Positions 34,604 to 43,520 of a stretch of DNA of 64,000 nucleotides are shown piece after piece (position 1 is the first letter of the stretch; each line of letters begins with the position of its first letter). The stretch is from Bradyrhizobium sp. SRS-191. GTDB taxonomy: Bacteria > Pseudomonadota > Alphaproteobacteria > Rhizobiales > Xanthobacteraceae. The stretch is from positions 1 to 64,000 of the forward strand of contig NZ_JANBVS010000009.1 of NCBI RefSeq assembly GCF_024586915.1, in the 5' to 3' direction. The notes below the pieces were generated by a model that was not told the origin of the DNA, searched no databases, and worked only from the letters and a program-made list of their open reading frames with translations. The translations under genes were made by a program, and so were the position numbers.

Positions 34604-36277
34604 ATGTTTGCACGCAAGACCACTGAAGGCGCCGACGCCAAGCTCGCCGCGATCAGCCGCTCCGCGGCGATGATCGAGTTCGACATGGACGGCACCATTC
34701 GGACAGCGAACAAGAATTTTCTCGACGTGTTGGGCTACCGCCTCGACGAGATCCAAGGCAAGAAACACGCGATGTTCGTTCCCGCCGAGGAGCGCGACAC
34801 CGCCGGCTATCGCGAATTCTGGGCAAGGCTCAACCGCGGCGAATTCCAGGCGGCCGAATTCAAGCGGATCGCCAAGGACGGCCGGGAGGTCTGGATCGAG
34901 GCGTCCTACAATCCCGTGCTCGACCGCAACGGCAAGCCGCACATCGTCGTCAAGATCGCGACCGACATCACCGCGAAGAAGGTGACGAGCCTCAGGGAGG
35001 CCGGCAAGATCGCTGCCCTCGACCGCTCCCAGGCGGTCATCGAGTTCAAGATGGACGGCACCGTCGTCACCGCCAACGAGAACTTCCTGAAGGTGATGGG
35101 CTACGAGCTGAAGGACATTCAGGGCAAGCACCACAGCATGTTCGTCGCGCCGGCCGAGCGCGACAGCGCCGCCTATCGCGAGTTCTGGGCACGCCTCAAT
35201 CGCGGCGAGTACCAGGCGGCCGAATACAAGCGCATCGGCAAGAACGGCAAGGAGGTCTGGATCCTCGCCTCCTACAATCCGATCCTCGACGACAAGGGCA
35301 AGCCGATCGCCGTGGTCAAGTTCGCGACCGACGTCACCAAGGAGAAGCTGCGGAACGCCGATCTGGCCGGGCAGATCGCCTCGATCGACAAGGCGCAGGC
35401 GGTCATCGAGTTCAACATGGACGGCACCATCATCACCGCGAACGACAATTTCCTGAAGGCGCTGGGTTATTCGCTGGGCGAGATCCGCGGCAAGCACCAC
35501 AGCATGTTCGTCGATGCGTCGGAGCGCGACGGCGCCGCCTATCGCGAGTTCTGGGCCAAGCTCAATCGCGGCGAATACCAGGCGGCCGAATACAAGCGCA
35601 TCGGCAAGGGCGGCCGGGAGGTCTACATCCAGGCCTCCTACAATCCGATCATGGATCTGAACGGCAAGCCCTTCAAGGTGGTCAAATACGCCACCGACGT
35701 GACGCGGCAGGTGCTGGTGCGCATGGGCAACGAGCGCGTCCGCGGCATGATGGAGTCGGTCGCCGCCGGCGCCGAGGAGCTCAACGCCTCGGTGCGCGAG
35801 ATCTCCGAGGCCATGACCAAATCCCGCGAGACCGCGATGGGCGCGGTCGAGCGCGTCGGGGTCGCCGATACGCAGGCGCAGAATCTGTCCAACGCGACGC
35901 AGGCGATGAGCGGCATCGTCGATCTCATCGACAACATCACCGGGCAGATCAACCTGCTGGCGCTGAATGCGACGATCGAATCGGCCCGCGCCGGCGAGGC
36001 CGGCCGCGGCTTCGCCGTGGTCGCATCCGAGGTGAAGAGCCTGGCCAACCAGGCCAAGCACGCCACCGACAAGATCGGCCAGGAGATCGAGGGGCTCAAC
36101 AGCATTTCCGGCGGCGTGGTGCTGGCGCTCGGCGAGATCAAGCAGGCGATCCACAATGTCAGCGAATACGTCACCTCGACGGCTGCCGCGGTCGAAGAGC
36201 AGAGCACCGTGACGACCGAGATGTCGAACAGCATGCAGCGCGCCGCGGCGGAGGCCGCCAGGATCGCGGGCGGCTGA
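34604..36277 (+). CDS. soluble chemoreceptor with three tandem PAS domains
   Basis: The 557-residue protein has no membrane segment. Three PAS domains repeat with a period of exactly 122 residues (366 bp), each with IEFxMDGT, GYREFWARLNRGE-like and SYNPxxDxxGKP motifs and a PAC end (ATDIT/ATDVT). The shortened MCP signalling domain contains ITGQINLLALNATIESARA and GRGFAVVASEVKSLA. Such receptors usually sense redox, oxygen or flavin state in the cytoplasm. The divergent FNR-like regulator fits that. The start at 34604 begins at the first PAS linker. Confidence 0.9.
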   Translation: MFARKTTEGADAKLAAISRSAAMIEFDMDGTIRTANKNFLDVLGYRLDEIQGKKHAMFVPAEERDTAGYREFWARLNRGEFQAAEFKRIAKDGREVWIEASYNPVLDRNGKPHIVVKIATDITAKKVTSLREAGKIAALDRSQAVIEFKMDGTVVTANENFLKVMGYELKDIQGKHHSMFVAPAERDSAAYREFWARLNRGEYQAAEYKRIGKNGKEVWILASYNPILDDKGKPIAVVKFATDVTKEKLRNADLAGQIASIDKAQAVIEFNMDGTIITANDNFLKALGYSLGEIRGKHHSMFVDASERDGAAYREFWAKLNRGEYQAAEYKRIGKGGREVYIQASYNPIMDLNGKPFKVVKYATDVTRQVLVRMGNERVRGMMESVAAGAEELNASVREISEAMTKSRETAMGAVERVGVADTQAQNLSNATQAMSGIVDLIDNITGQINLLALNATIESARAGEAGRGFAVVASEVKSLANQAKHATDKIGQEIEGLNSISGGVVLALGEIKQAIHNVSEYVTSTAAAVEEQSTVTTEMSNSMQRAAAEAARIAGG

Positions 36278-36352
36278 GCCGGACCGCCTGCGCTTGAACC
36301 GATCGCCCGTCGGGCCCCACCCAATCGGGTGAGGCCTGCACGGAGATCCCCA

Positions 36353-37066
36353 ATGCGAGCGGCTTGGCTCGGATTAGTCCTGAACCTTCTCGCGGTGACC
36401 GCCGCGGCCGCCTACGAAGCAGATGACCCGGCCAATTGCAACGGCGTCGGTTGGGACGATGCGCGGCCGCTGACGATGGCCAGGGTCATCGGTCAGCCGC
36501 GCGCGAACTTCGTCAAGAGTCCCTATGACGACGACTTCAAGGCCGCGAGCTGTCCCGCGCCGACCGATGCCTGCCGCAAGAAGAGCTACCTCGTCAGCGG
36601 CGATGTGGTGCTGGTCGGCAGGACCCGGGGCGACTTCACCTGCGTCACCTACCAGCCGCCGGGCGCGAAGAGCCAGACCTGGACGCGCGGCTGGCTGCCG
36701 CGAACGGCGCTCGCGCCCATCGCGCCGATGACTGCGCCGGAGCTTTCGGACTGGACCGGCACCTGGGTGCATCCCGGCGGCCGGCTCACGATCCAGACGG
36801 CAGGCGGAGGCCGGCTCAAGATCGAGGGCGACCAGGTCGTGCCGGCGGGCCGCGATCTCAACAACGGCTCCATCGCCGCCACCGTGGAGCCGAAAGGCGG
36901 CGTCATCGCCTTCGTCGAGGACGGCACCACGCCGTTCGAGCGGCCGAACGGCGGCGACGAGTGCCGCGTGCGCCTGCATCGCATCGGCGCCTTTCTGCTG
37001 GCCGAGGACAACACTGATTGCGGCGGCGCCGGCGTCACCTTCACCGGCCTCTATCGCCGCAAATAG
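36353..37066 (+). CDS. exported protein of unknown function
   Basis: The 237-residue protein has a signal peptide (MRAAWLGLVLNLLAVTAAAA), then a region with several cysteines (NCNGVGWDD, SCPAPTDACRKKSY, FTCVTYQPPG) and a possible SH3-like stretch (YLVSGDVVLVGRT, TRGWLP). A second beta-rich domain begins at WTGTWVHPGGRLTI, reminiscent of lipocalin-like META/Inh folds. I do not recognise a named family. It lies 75 bases after the chemoreceptor and ends four bases from the convergent transporter. Confidence 0.65.
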   Translation: MRAAWLGLVLNLLAVTAAAAYEADDPANCNGVGWDDARPLTMARVIGQPRANFVKSPYDDDFKAASCPAPTDACRKKSYLVSGDVVLVGRTRGDFTCVTYQPPGAKSQTWTRGWLPRTALAPIAPMTAPELSDWTGTWVHPGGRLTIQTAGGGRLKIEGDQVVPAGRDLNNGSIAATVEPKGGVIAFVEDGTTPFERPNGGDECRVRLHRIGAFLLAEDNTDCGGAGVTFTGLYRRK

Positions 37067-37070
37067 CGCC

Positions 37071-37931
37071 TCACGCCCAGCGCCGCGCCAGCGCGACGCA
37101 CAGCACGACGCCGCCGGCGGCCGCGATCATGGTTGCGGACACCGCCTCGTGCAGCAGCAGGCTCGCGAAACCGAGGCCGAGAAAGGGTTGCAGCAGTTGC
37201 AGCTGCCCGACCGTCGCGGTGCCGCCGCGGGCAAGACCGCGATACCAGAAGGCGAAACCGATGAACATGCTGAAAACCGAGACGTAGGCCAGTCCGAGCC
37301 AGGCCGGCATCGTGATGCTCGCCCCGAGCGGCGGCCAAGTGAACCAGGTCAGCAGCAGCATCACCGGCAACGACAGCAGCAGCGCCCACGAGATCACCTG
37401 CCAGCCGCCCAGCCGGCGGGTCAGCACGGCGCCTTCGGCATAGCCGAGGCCGCAGACGACGATCGCCGCGATCATCGCGAGATCGCCGATCGGCGAGGCC
37501 GCGCCGTCCTGCGCCAAGGCGAAGCCAGACACTGCCGCCGCGCCGAGGCCCGCGAACAGCCAGAACAACGGTCGCGGCCGCTCGCCTCCGCGCAGCACGC
37601 CGAACAAGGCGGTCGAGAGCGGCAGCAGGCCGATGAAGACGATCGCATGCGCCGAGGTGACATGCTGAAGCGCGAGCGCCGTCAACAACGGAAAGCCGAT
37701 GACGACGCCGAGCGCGACGATGATCAGCGACGGCAGCTCGCGCCGCCCCGGCACCCGCTGTCGCAGCCATGCGAGGCACAGCGCCGCAAGCAGCGCCGCG
37801 AGCGTGGCACGCGCGCCGGTCAGGAAGAACGGTGTGAAGCCATCGAGCGCTGCGCGCGTCGCCGGCAGCGAGCCGCTGAAGATGGTCATGCCGATGGCGC
37901 CGCTGCCCCAGCCCTCAATCGATCCCTTCAT
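37071..37931 (-). CDS. EamA/DMT-family transporter
   Basis: The 286-residue inner-membrane protein has ten hydrophobic spans in two EamA halves (FFLTGARATLAALLA near residue 33; WLGLAYVSVFSMFIGFAFWY near 210). It is an RhaT/YdcZ-like metabolite exporter of unknown substrate. It is divergent from a MocR-type regulator, a common pairing in which the regulator controls the exporter. Confidence 0.85.
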   Translation of the reverse strand: MKGSIEGWGSGAIGMTIFSGSLPATRAALDGFTPFFLTGARATLAALLAALCLAWLRQRVPGRRELPSLIIVALGVVIGFPLLTALALQHVTSAHAIVFIGLLPLSTALFGVLRGGERPRPLFWLFAGLGAAAVSGFALAQDGAASPIGDLAMIAAIVVCGLGYAEGAVLTRRLGGWQVISWALLLSLPVMLLLTWFTWPPLGASITMPAWLGLAYVSVFSMFIGFAFWYRGLARGGTATVGQLQLLQPFLGLGFASLLLHEAVSATMIAAAGGVVLCVALARRWA

Positions 37932-38002
37932 GTCCGGCCCCTCCGTCGCAGCTCCTGATTAGCTCCCGATGCCTTGCCGCGACAGCGACAAAACAATACA
38001 AT

Positions 38003-38030
38003 CTGATGAAACTGTACTGATATACTGGAT
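38003..38030. promoter_or_regulatory. direct repeats, candidate MocR-type operator
   Basis: CTGAT occurs at 38003-38007 and 38017-38021, and TACTGATA/TACTGGAT are adjacent 8-base direct repeats (38015-38030). MocR/PdxR/GabR regulators often bind direct repeats between themselves and a divergent target. TATACT at 38021-38026 resembles a -10 box. Confidence 0.45.
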
Positions 38031-39498
38031 GATACACTTGCGCCCTTCGACCTCAAAGCCACGTCCGGCCGGCCTCAGAACGGCGGCGGTGGTCGACGCC
38101 ATCCGGCAGCGGCTCGCGACGCGCACGCTTGCTCCTGGCCAGAGGCTGCCGTCGATCCGCGCCTTCGCAAGCTTGATGGGAGTCGCGCCAGCAACAGTGG
38201 TCGAGGCCTATGACCGGCTGGCGGCGCAGGGCGTCATCCGCGCCCGCCGCGGATCAGGGTTCTATGTCGCCGACGTCGCCTTGCCGCCGCTGGCGCTGAC
38301 AGAGAGCGAACCGCGCCGCCCGCGCGCCGTCGATCCGTTCTGGGTGTCGCGCCAATCGCTCGATGCCGACCCGGCGACGCTGATGCCCGGCTGCGGCTGG
38401 CTGCCGCCCGACTGGATGCCGCAGGACGCGCTGCGTCGCGCAGTCCGCGCGCTGGCGCGCAGCGAGGGCGGCGTGCTGACCGACTATGGCAGCGCACGCG
38501 GCTCGGCGGCGTTACGGCGCGTGCTGCAGGGCCGCCTCGCCGGCCTCGGCATCGACGCGTTCAGCGAGCAGATCCTGCTGACGTCATCAGGCACGCAGGC
38601 GATCGACCTGATCTGCCGGATGCTGCTGCGGCCGGGCGACACGGTGCTGGTCGACGATCCCTGCTACTTCAATTTCCTGGCGCTGCTGCGCGCGCACCAG
38701 GCGCGGATCGTCAGCATTCCCATGACCTCGAGCGGCCCTGATATCGCGCAATTCGAGGCGGTGCTCGCGGCCGAGCGGCCGCGGCTCTACATCACCAATT
38801 CCGGCCTGCACAATCCGACCGGCGCGACCCTGTCGCTGCAGACGGCGCATCGGCTGCTCAACGCCGCCGCCGCGCATGACGTGATCGTCATCGAGGACGA
38901 CATCTACGGCGATTTCGAGCCCGAGCCGTCGCCGCGGCTCGCCGCGCTCGACGGCCTCGCGCGCGTGATCCTGATCGGCAGCTTCTCCAAGACGCTGTCG
39001 GCGTCGATCCGCTGCGGCTACATCGCGGCGCGCGCCGATTGGATCGAACCGCTGATCGACCTGCAGATCGCGGCCGGCTTCGGCGGTCCCGGACAATTCG
39101 CCGCGGAAGCCTTGGCCCAGGTGCTGACCGGCGGCAGCTACCGCAAGCACGTCGAGGAGCTGCGCGCGCGTCTGGCGCGGGCAAGACCGCGCATCGCCGC
39201 ACGGCTGCAGCGGCTCGGCATCACGCCGTGGCTGATGCCGCGCGGCGGCTACCATTTGTGGTGCAGGCTGCCGGAGCGATGCGACGCGATCACCGTGGCG
39301 CAGGAGGCGCTCGCCGACAATGTCGTGCTGGCCCCGGGAAACGTCTTCAGTGCGAGCCAGTCGGCCGACGTGATGATGCGCTTCAACGTCGCGCATTGCG
39401 ACGACCCGCGTGTCTTCGCGGCATTGGAGCGCGCGATCGGACGATCGGCTGCAACGCAGCCGGCGCTCAATGCGATGAATTCAGGACAGGCTCAATAG
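38029..39498 (+). CDS. MocR/PdxR-type regulator (GntR helix-turn-helix plus aminotransferase domain)
   Basis: The roughly 489-residue protein has an N-terminal GntR-type winged helix (IRQRLATRTLAPGQRLPSIR, GVAPATVVEAYDRL) and a fold-type I PLP aminotransferase-like domain with the lysine motif IGSFSKTLSASIRCGY. MocR proteins sense PLP or amino compounds; the ligand is unknown. The start is uncertain: in-frame ATG at 37969, ATG at 38029 and TTG at 38038 are all possible. I prefer 38029 because the helix-turn-helix begins soon after. It likely controls the divergent transporter. Confidence 0.87.
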   Translation: MIHLRPSTSKPRPAGLRTAAVVDAIRQRLATRTLAPGQRLPSIRAFASLMGVAPATVVEAYDRLAAQGVIRARRGSGFYVADVALPPLALTESEPRRPRAVDPFWVSRQSLDADPATLMPGCGWLPPDWMPQDALRRAVRALARSEGGVLTDYGSARGSAALRRVLQGRLAGLGIDAFSEQILLTSSGTQAIDLICRMLLRPGDTVLVDDPCYFNFLALLRAHQARIVSIPMTSSGPDIAQFEAVLAAERPRLYITNSGLHNPTGATLSLQTAHRLLNAAAAHDVIVIEDDIYGDFEPEPSPRLAALDGLARVILIGSFSKTLSASIRCGYIAARADWIEPLIDLQIAAGFGGPGQFAAEALAQVLTGGSYRKHVEELRARLARARPRIAARLQRLGITPWLMPRGGYHLWCRLPERCDAITVAQEALADNVVLAPGNVFSASQSADVMMRFNVAHCDDPRVFAALERAIGRSAATQPALNAMNSGQAQ

Positions 39499-39821
39499 CA
39501 GTAGCGCGGATGCGCGCGGACCCAGGAGCCGTCGCCGCGCTGCAGATAGCAGCCGTTGCGATAGGCGTAGTAGCCGCCACGCCGGCGTTCGCCGTCGGCC
39601 GCGATCGCAGCGCCCGTCCCTGCGCCGATCACGGCGCCGATCGCAGCCCCGCGGCCGCCGCCGATCGCGCCGCCCAGGATCGCTCCGCCGGCACCGCCGA
39701 GGAGCGCACCACCCAGCACGTCCTGCGCGGCCGCCTGATGCAGCGGCGCGATGGTCGCGAGCGTCAGCAGCGCGGCGGCACTGAAGCGGGTGGCAAAGGA
39801 AATCCCCAGACGTCGGGTCAT
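39492..39821 (-). CDS. small exported glycine-zipper protein
   Basis: The 109-residue protein has a signal peptide ending near HQAAAQ, then a glycine zipper (VLGGALLGGAGGAILGGAI, GAAIGAVIGAGTGAAI) and a tyrosine-rich end (YYAYRNGCYLQRGDGSWV). It belongs with YMGG/17-kDa-antigen-like envelope proteins of unknown function. Its stop overlaps the 3' end of the convergent MocR gene by seven bases. Confidence 0.8.
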   Translation of the reverse strand: MTRRLGISFATRFSAAALLTLATIAPLHQAAAQDVLGGALLGGAGGAILGGAIGGGRGAAIGAVIGAGTGAAIAADGERRRGGYYAYRNGCYLQRGDGSWVRAHPRYCY

Positions 39822-39927
39822 GAACAGGCCTCCGTTCCGAGCACGCTAGTCCGCCCGGCCTGCCCGTTCTTGATGCAGATCAAGGCGACGTCAAGGCAGC
39901 CACATCGCGGGATCGCCCGGGTCCGGC

Positions 39928-41580
39928 TCACGCTGCGGCGCGCTGATCGAGCGTGCGATCCTCGATCAGGCTGAGCAGGAATTTCGGCTCATCACCATCG
40001 ATCATCACCGGTAGCCGGCGCATGACGATCTCACGCACGCCGTTGCCCGGCGTGGCGAGGCTATGCACCCGCGGCGCCGGATCGGCCGACACCGCCAGCA
40101 TCTCGCGGTCGAGGCTCTCGAGCTGCGCTCCCGTCGGCTCTGGAAACACTTCGCCCGCCGTGCGGCCCAGGATGGCGGCGCGCCTCACGCCCAGCAGTTG
40201 CTCGGTGGCGCGATTGACGAACACGTAGCGCAGGCTGCGCGCGTCGGTGGCGAGCACCGCCTGGGGAATGTTCTCCAGCAGCACGGCGAGGAAATATTCG
40301 GCGCGCATCAGCATGCGCTCGTTGCGCCGATGCACCGTGAAGTCCTCATGGGTGGCGACCCAGCCGCCGCCATCCATCGGCCGCTCGGAGATGCGGATGA
40401 CGTGGTCATCGGCGAGCTCGACCTCGGTGATGCAGGGCCTGCGCGCCTTTATCCGCGACATCAGGTCGGCGAGATACTGCTCGATGTCGCCGGTGAACAC
40501 ACCGCTCTTGACGCGGTGGCTGAGAATGTCGCGCATCGTCGCGCCCGGCTTCGCGATGGACGCCGGTACGCCGTAGATGTTGCGATACTGCTCGTTGACG
40601 ACCAGCACCGTCCCGGTCTTGTCGAGCATGATCAGGCCCTGCGCCATGTTCTTCAGCGCGGCTTCCAGGCGCCACTTGCCGGTCAGCGCGCGCTCCTCGA
40701 GCTGCTCCCGCTCCCGGGTAAACTCCGCATGCTCGCGCTCGACCTCCTGGCCCTGCAGCTCGAGCTCGCTCACGCGCGAAGCGGCGTCCTGATAGGCTTC
40801 GACCGCCCTCGCCACCTGCCCGATCTCGTCGTCCCGCTTGGCATGCGGGATGACGAGCTTGATCCGTCCGCCGGCGATCCTGCCGGTGGCCTGCGCGATC
40901 TCCAGCAGGGGATTGACGATCGTACCGTGCAGCAGATACGCGGCAATGCCGGTGCAGCCCATGAGCACCGCGCCGAATGCGAACAGGGTCAGTGAGACCC
41001 ATCGGCTCTGATCGACCATCGCCGCGATGTTGCGGGTGCGGTTCTCGTAGACGCGGGCCAGCCGCTCGAGATCCTCGTTGAGCGCGGTCCGGACGGCGCG
41101 GTTCTCGTCATTGTCGCCGAGCTCGCGGGCGGCAGTCGAGCCGACCGCCAATGTCCGCCGCGCCATTTCCCTGCGGAATACGACGAACTGATCGATCCGC
41201 CGCTTGAATTGCGCGAACAGCTCGGCGTCCGCGGCGCGCACCAGCTCCTGCCACTCATCCACCGCCTTGACCAGCTCGTCGCACTTCTGCAGCAGGGATT
41301 CGGCGTAGCGCCGTGCAACGTTGCGCTCGGGCGACATGTAGATGCCGCGCGATTCCATCACGACGGCGTAGATCAGCGCGTTGGTGCGCTCGATCTGCCG
41401 GTTGGCGCTGTTGGCATTTCCCAACAGCTGCGTCAGCTGGCGCTGCTCGTGGAACGAATACAGCGCCCCCGACATCAGCAGCGCGATGAGCACCGCGAAG
41501 ACGGCTGCGCCGCCGGAGATGCGATCCTTGACACTGGACGTGGTGAACCGCGCCTGCAGATCATGCCATGGCTTGATCAT
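39928..41580 (-). CDS. membrane PAS sensor without output domain, paralogue 1
   Basis: The 550-residue protein has one membrane span (about 22-45), a helical periplasmic sensor (about 46-195) with ERTNALIYAVVMESRGIYM, a second span (about 200-222), HAMP, a coiled coil, a PAS_7-type domain (about 300-405, LEAALKNMAQGLIMLDK) and a second PAS domain (about 420-545). It ends right after the last PAC segment. No kinase, GGDEF, EAL or MCP domain follows. GGAG lies six bases before the ATG. It is followed upstream by a paralogue of the same length. Confidence 0.8.
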   Translation of the reverse strand: MIKPWHDLQARFTTSSVKDRISGGAAVFAVLIALLMSGALYSFHEQRQLTQLLGNANSANRQIERTNALIYAVVMESRGIYMSPERNVARRYAESLLQKCDELVKAVDEWQELVRAADAELFAQFKRRIDQFVVFRREMARRTLAVGSTAARELGDNDENRAVRTALNEDLERLARVYENRTRNIAAMVDQSRWVSLTLFAFGAVLMGCTGIAAYLLHGTIVNPLLEIAQATGRIAGGRIKLVIPHAKRDDEIGQVARAVEAYQDAASRVSELELQGQEVEREHAEFTREREQLEERALTGKWRLEAALKNMAQGLIMLDKTGTVLVVNEQYRNIYGVPASIAKPGATMRDILSHRVKSGVFTGDIEQYLADLMSRIKARRPCITEVELADDHVIRISERPMDGGGWVATHEDFTVHRRNERMLMRAEYFLAVLLENIPQAVLATDARSLRYVFVNRATEQLLGVRRAAILGRTAGEVFPEPTGAQLESLDREMLAVSADPAPRVHSLATPGNGVREIVMRRLPVMIDGDEPKFLLSLIEDRTLDQRAAA

Positions 41581-41728
41581 GGCTCGCTCCTCAATTCAGG
41601 AGCATATCGCAGCAGCAATCTCTAAATGGAGAATGGGATCGATCCCGGTCCCAGAAGAAGCGCAATTAACTTAGAAAAAACTCGCCCTTTCGGCCCGCAC
41701 GCCAGATAGGCGGCATCCCGGCGGGGCA

Positions 41729-43381
41729 TCACGCGGCGGCGCGCTGGGCCTGTGTGCGGTCCTCCATGATGCTGAGCAGATATTTCGGCTCGCTGGTTCC
41801 GGCCGCGATCGGAAGCCGGCGTACGACGATGTCGCGCGGACCGTTGCCCGGCGTCACGATGCTGTGGGCGCGCGGCTTGTCTTCGGCCCGGCCCGCCAGC
41901 TGCTCGCGCGCAGCCTCCTCCAGCAGCGAGCCGCTCGGCTCGGAAAACAGCTCACGCGGCGTACGGCCGATGATCTCGTTCCGAGTAACACCGAACAGCT
42001 CCTCCGCCGCGCGGTTGACGAACACGTAGCGCAGCGACTGCGCATCCTTGGCGACGACCGCCTGCGGGATGTTCTCGAGCAGCGCGGCCAGGAAGTATTC
42101 GGCACGCGCGAGCTTGCGCTCGGCGCGGCGCTGCGCGGTGAAATCCTCATGCGTGGCGATCCAGCCGCCGCCAGCCACCGGACGTTCCGAGATGCGGATG
42201 ATGCGGCCGTCGCCGAGCTCGACCTCGAAGATCTCGGGCCGCCCCTCCTTCATGCGCTGGCGGAGCGCAGCCAGAAATTCCGACGGCTTTTCCTGGAGCA
42301 GGCCGATCTTGGCGCGATGCGCGAGGATCTCGCGCACATGTGTACCGGGTTTGGCGATCGAGGCCGGCGTGTTGTAGAGCTTGCGGAACTGATCGTTGAC
42401 CATCAGCACGTAGCCGAAGCTGTCCATCATGATCATCCCCTGCGCCATGCTGGAGACCGCCGCGTCCAGCCGCTGCTGGCTGCTGATGGCGCCCTGCTCG
42501 AGCCGCTCGTGCTCGCGCAGGATGTCGGTGTATTGCCGCTCGATCTCGACCTCATGCTGCTCCAACTCGTGCAGGCGGAAGGCACCATCCTGATAGGTCG
42601 CGACGGCTTGCGCGACGTGGCCGATCTCGTCGGCGCGCCGCGCATGCGGGATCTTCAGCTTGATCCGGCCCGCCGCGATGCGGTCGGTGACGCGGGCGAT
42701 GTCGAGCAGCGGCATCAGCACGCCCCAGCGCAACGCCAGCGCCGCAGCCGCGATCAGCATCACGATCAGCGCGCCGAGCGCGCCGAGATAGAACATGACC
42801 AGGCCGCGGGTCTCGACGGCCTCGCCGAGCTCGCGCATCCGGTCGTCATACAGCAGCGACAGCTTCTCGAGATCCTCGTTCAGCGCGGTGCGGACGGCGC
42901 GATTCTCGTCATTGTCGCCGAGCTCGCGGGCTGCGGACGAGCCGATCGAGATCGTGCGGCGGGCCATGTCGGTGCGGAACGCCACGAACTGATCGATCCG
43001 CTTGCGGAACGGGGCGAACAGCGCCGCGTCCTCGTCGGTGACCTGCGCCTCCCATTCCTCCACGACCTTGGCGAGTTGCGCGATCTTCACGAGCTGCGAA
43101 TCGGCGTAGCGCCGCGCCACGTTGCGGTCGAGCGACATGTAGATGCCGCGCGACTCCATCACGACGGCGTAAATCAGCGCATTGGTGCGGTCGACATTGC
43201 GGGAGACGGAGGCGAGCTGCTCGAGCCGCTCATAGAACTGCCGGTGCTCCCGGAGCGCGGAGAGCGCGCCGAGCGTCGACAGCATCACCAGCACGGCAAA
43301 GGCCGCGGCGGCGGCCGAGATCTTGTCGTTGAGGCTGAACGACGGCAGCGACCTGTAGAACCTGCGCACCCACTCCCGCAT
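41729..43381 (-). CDS. membrane PAS sensor without output domain, paralogue 2
   Basis: The 550-residue protein has the same domain order and length as the gene at 39928-41580, with shared blocks such as RTNALIYAVVMESRGIYM, SAARELGDNDENRAVRT and YFLAALLENIPQAV. The pair is an old tandem duplication that has diverged substantially. It too stops after the second PAS domain (LSIMEDRTQAQRAAA). I chose the ATG at 43379-43381, preceded by GAGGGAG. Possible roles are protein-protein signalling to a kinase or chemotaxis array elsewhere. Confidence 0.8.
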   Translation of the reverse strand: MREWVRRFYRSLPSFSLNDKISAAAAAFAVLVMLSTLGALSALREHRQFYERLEQLASVSRNVDRTNALIYAVVMESRGIYMSLDRNVARRYADSQLVKIAQLAKVVEEWEAQVTDEDAALFAPFRKRIDQFVAFRTDMARRTISIGSSAARELGDNDENRAVRTALNEDLEKLSLLYDDRMRELGEAVETRGLVMFYLGALGALIVMLIAAAALALRWGVLMPLLDIARVTDRIAAGRIKLKIPHARRADEIGHVAQAVATYQDGAFRLHELEQHEVEIERQYTDILREHERLEQGAISSQQRLDAAVSSMAQGMIMMDSFGYVLMVNDQFRKLYNTPASIAKPGTHVREILAHRAKIGLLQEKPSEFLAALRQRMKEGRPEIFEVELGDGRIIRISERPVAGGGWIATHEDFTAQRRAERKLARAEYFLAALLENIPQAVVAKDAQSLRYVFVNRAAEELFGVTRNEIIGRTPRELFSEPSGSLLEEAAREQLAGRAEDKPRAHSIVTPGNGPRDIVVRRLPIAAGTSEPKYLLSIMEDRTQAQRAAA

Positions 43382-43520
43382 GGTCGGCTCCCTCGATGGA
43401 GTACAACCATCAGACGCAAGATGCGTAAACAACAAGTTCCAGTCACAGGAACCGTCGCGCAACCAATCATTAACCACTTGGATGCGGCAGGAGCTGTGCC
43501 GAAACGCGCGTTCGAGTGAA

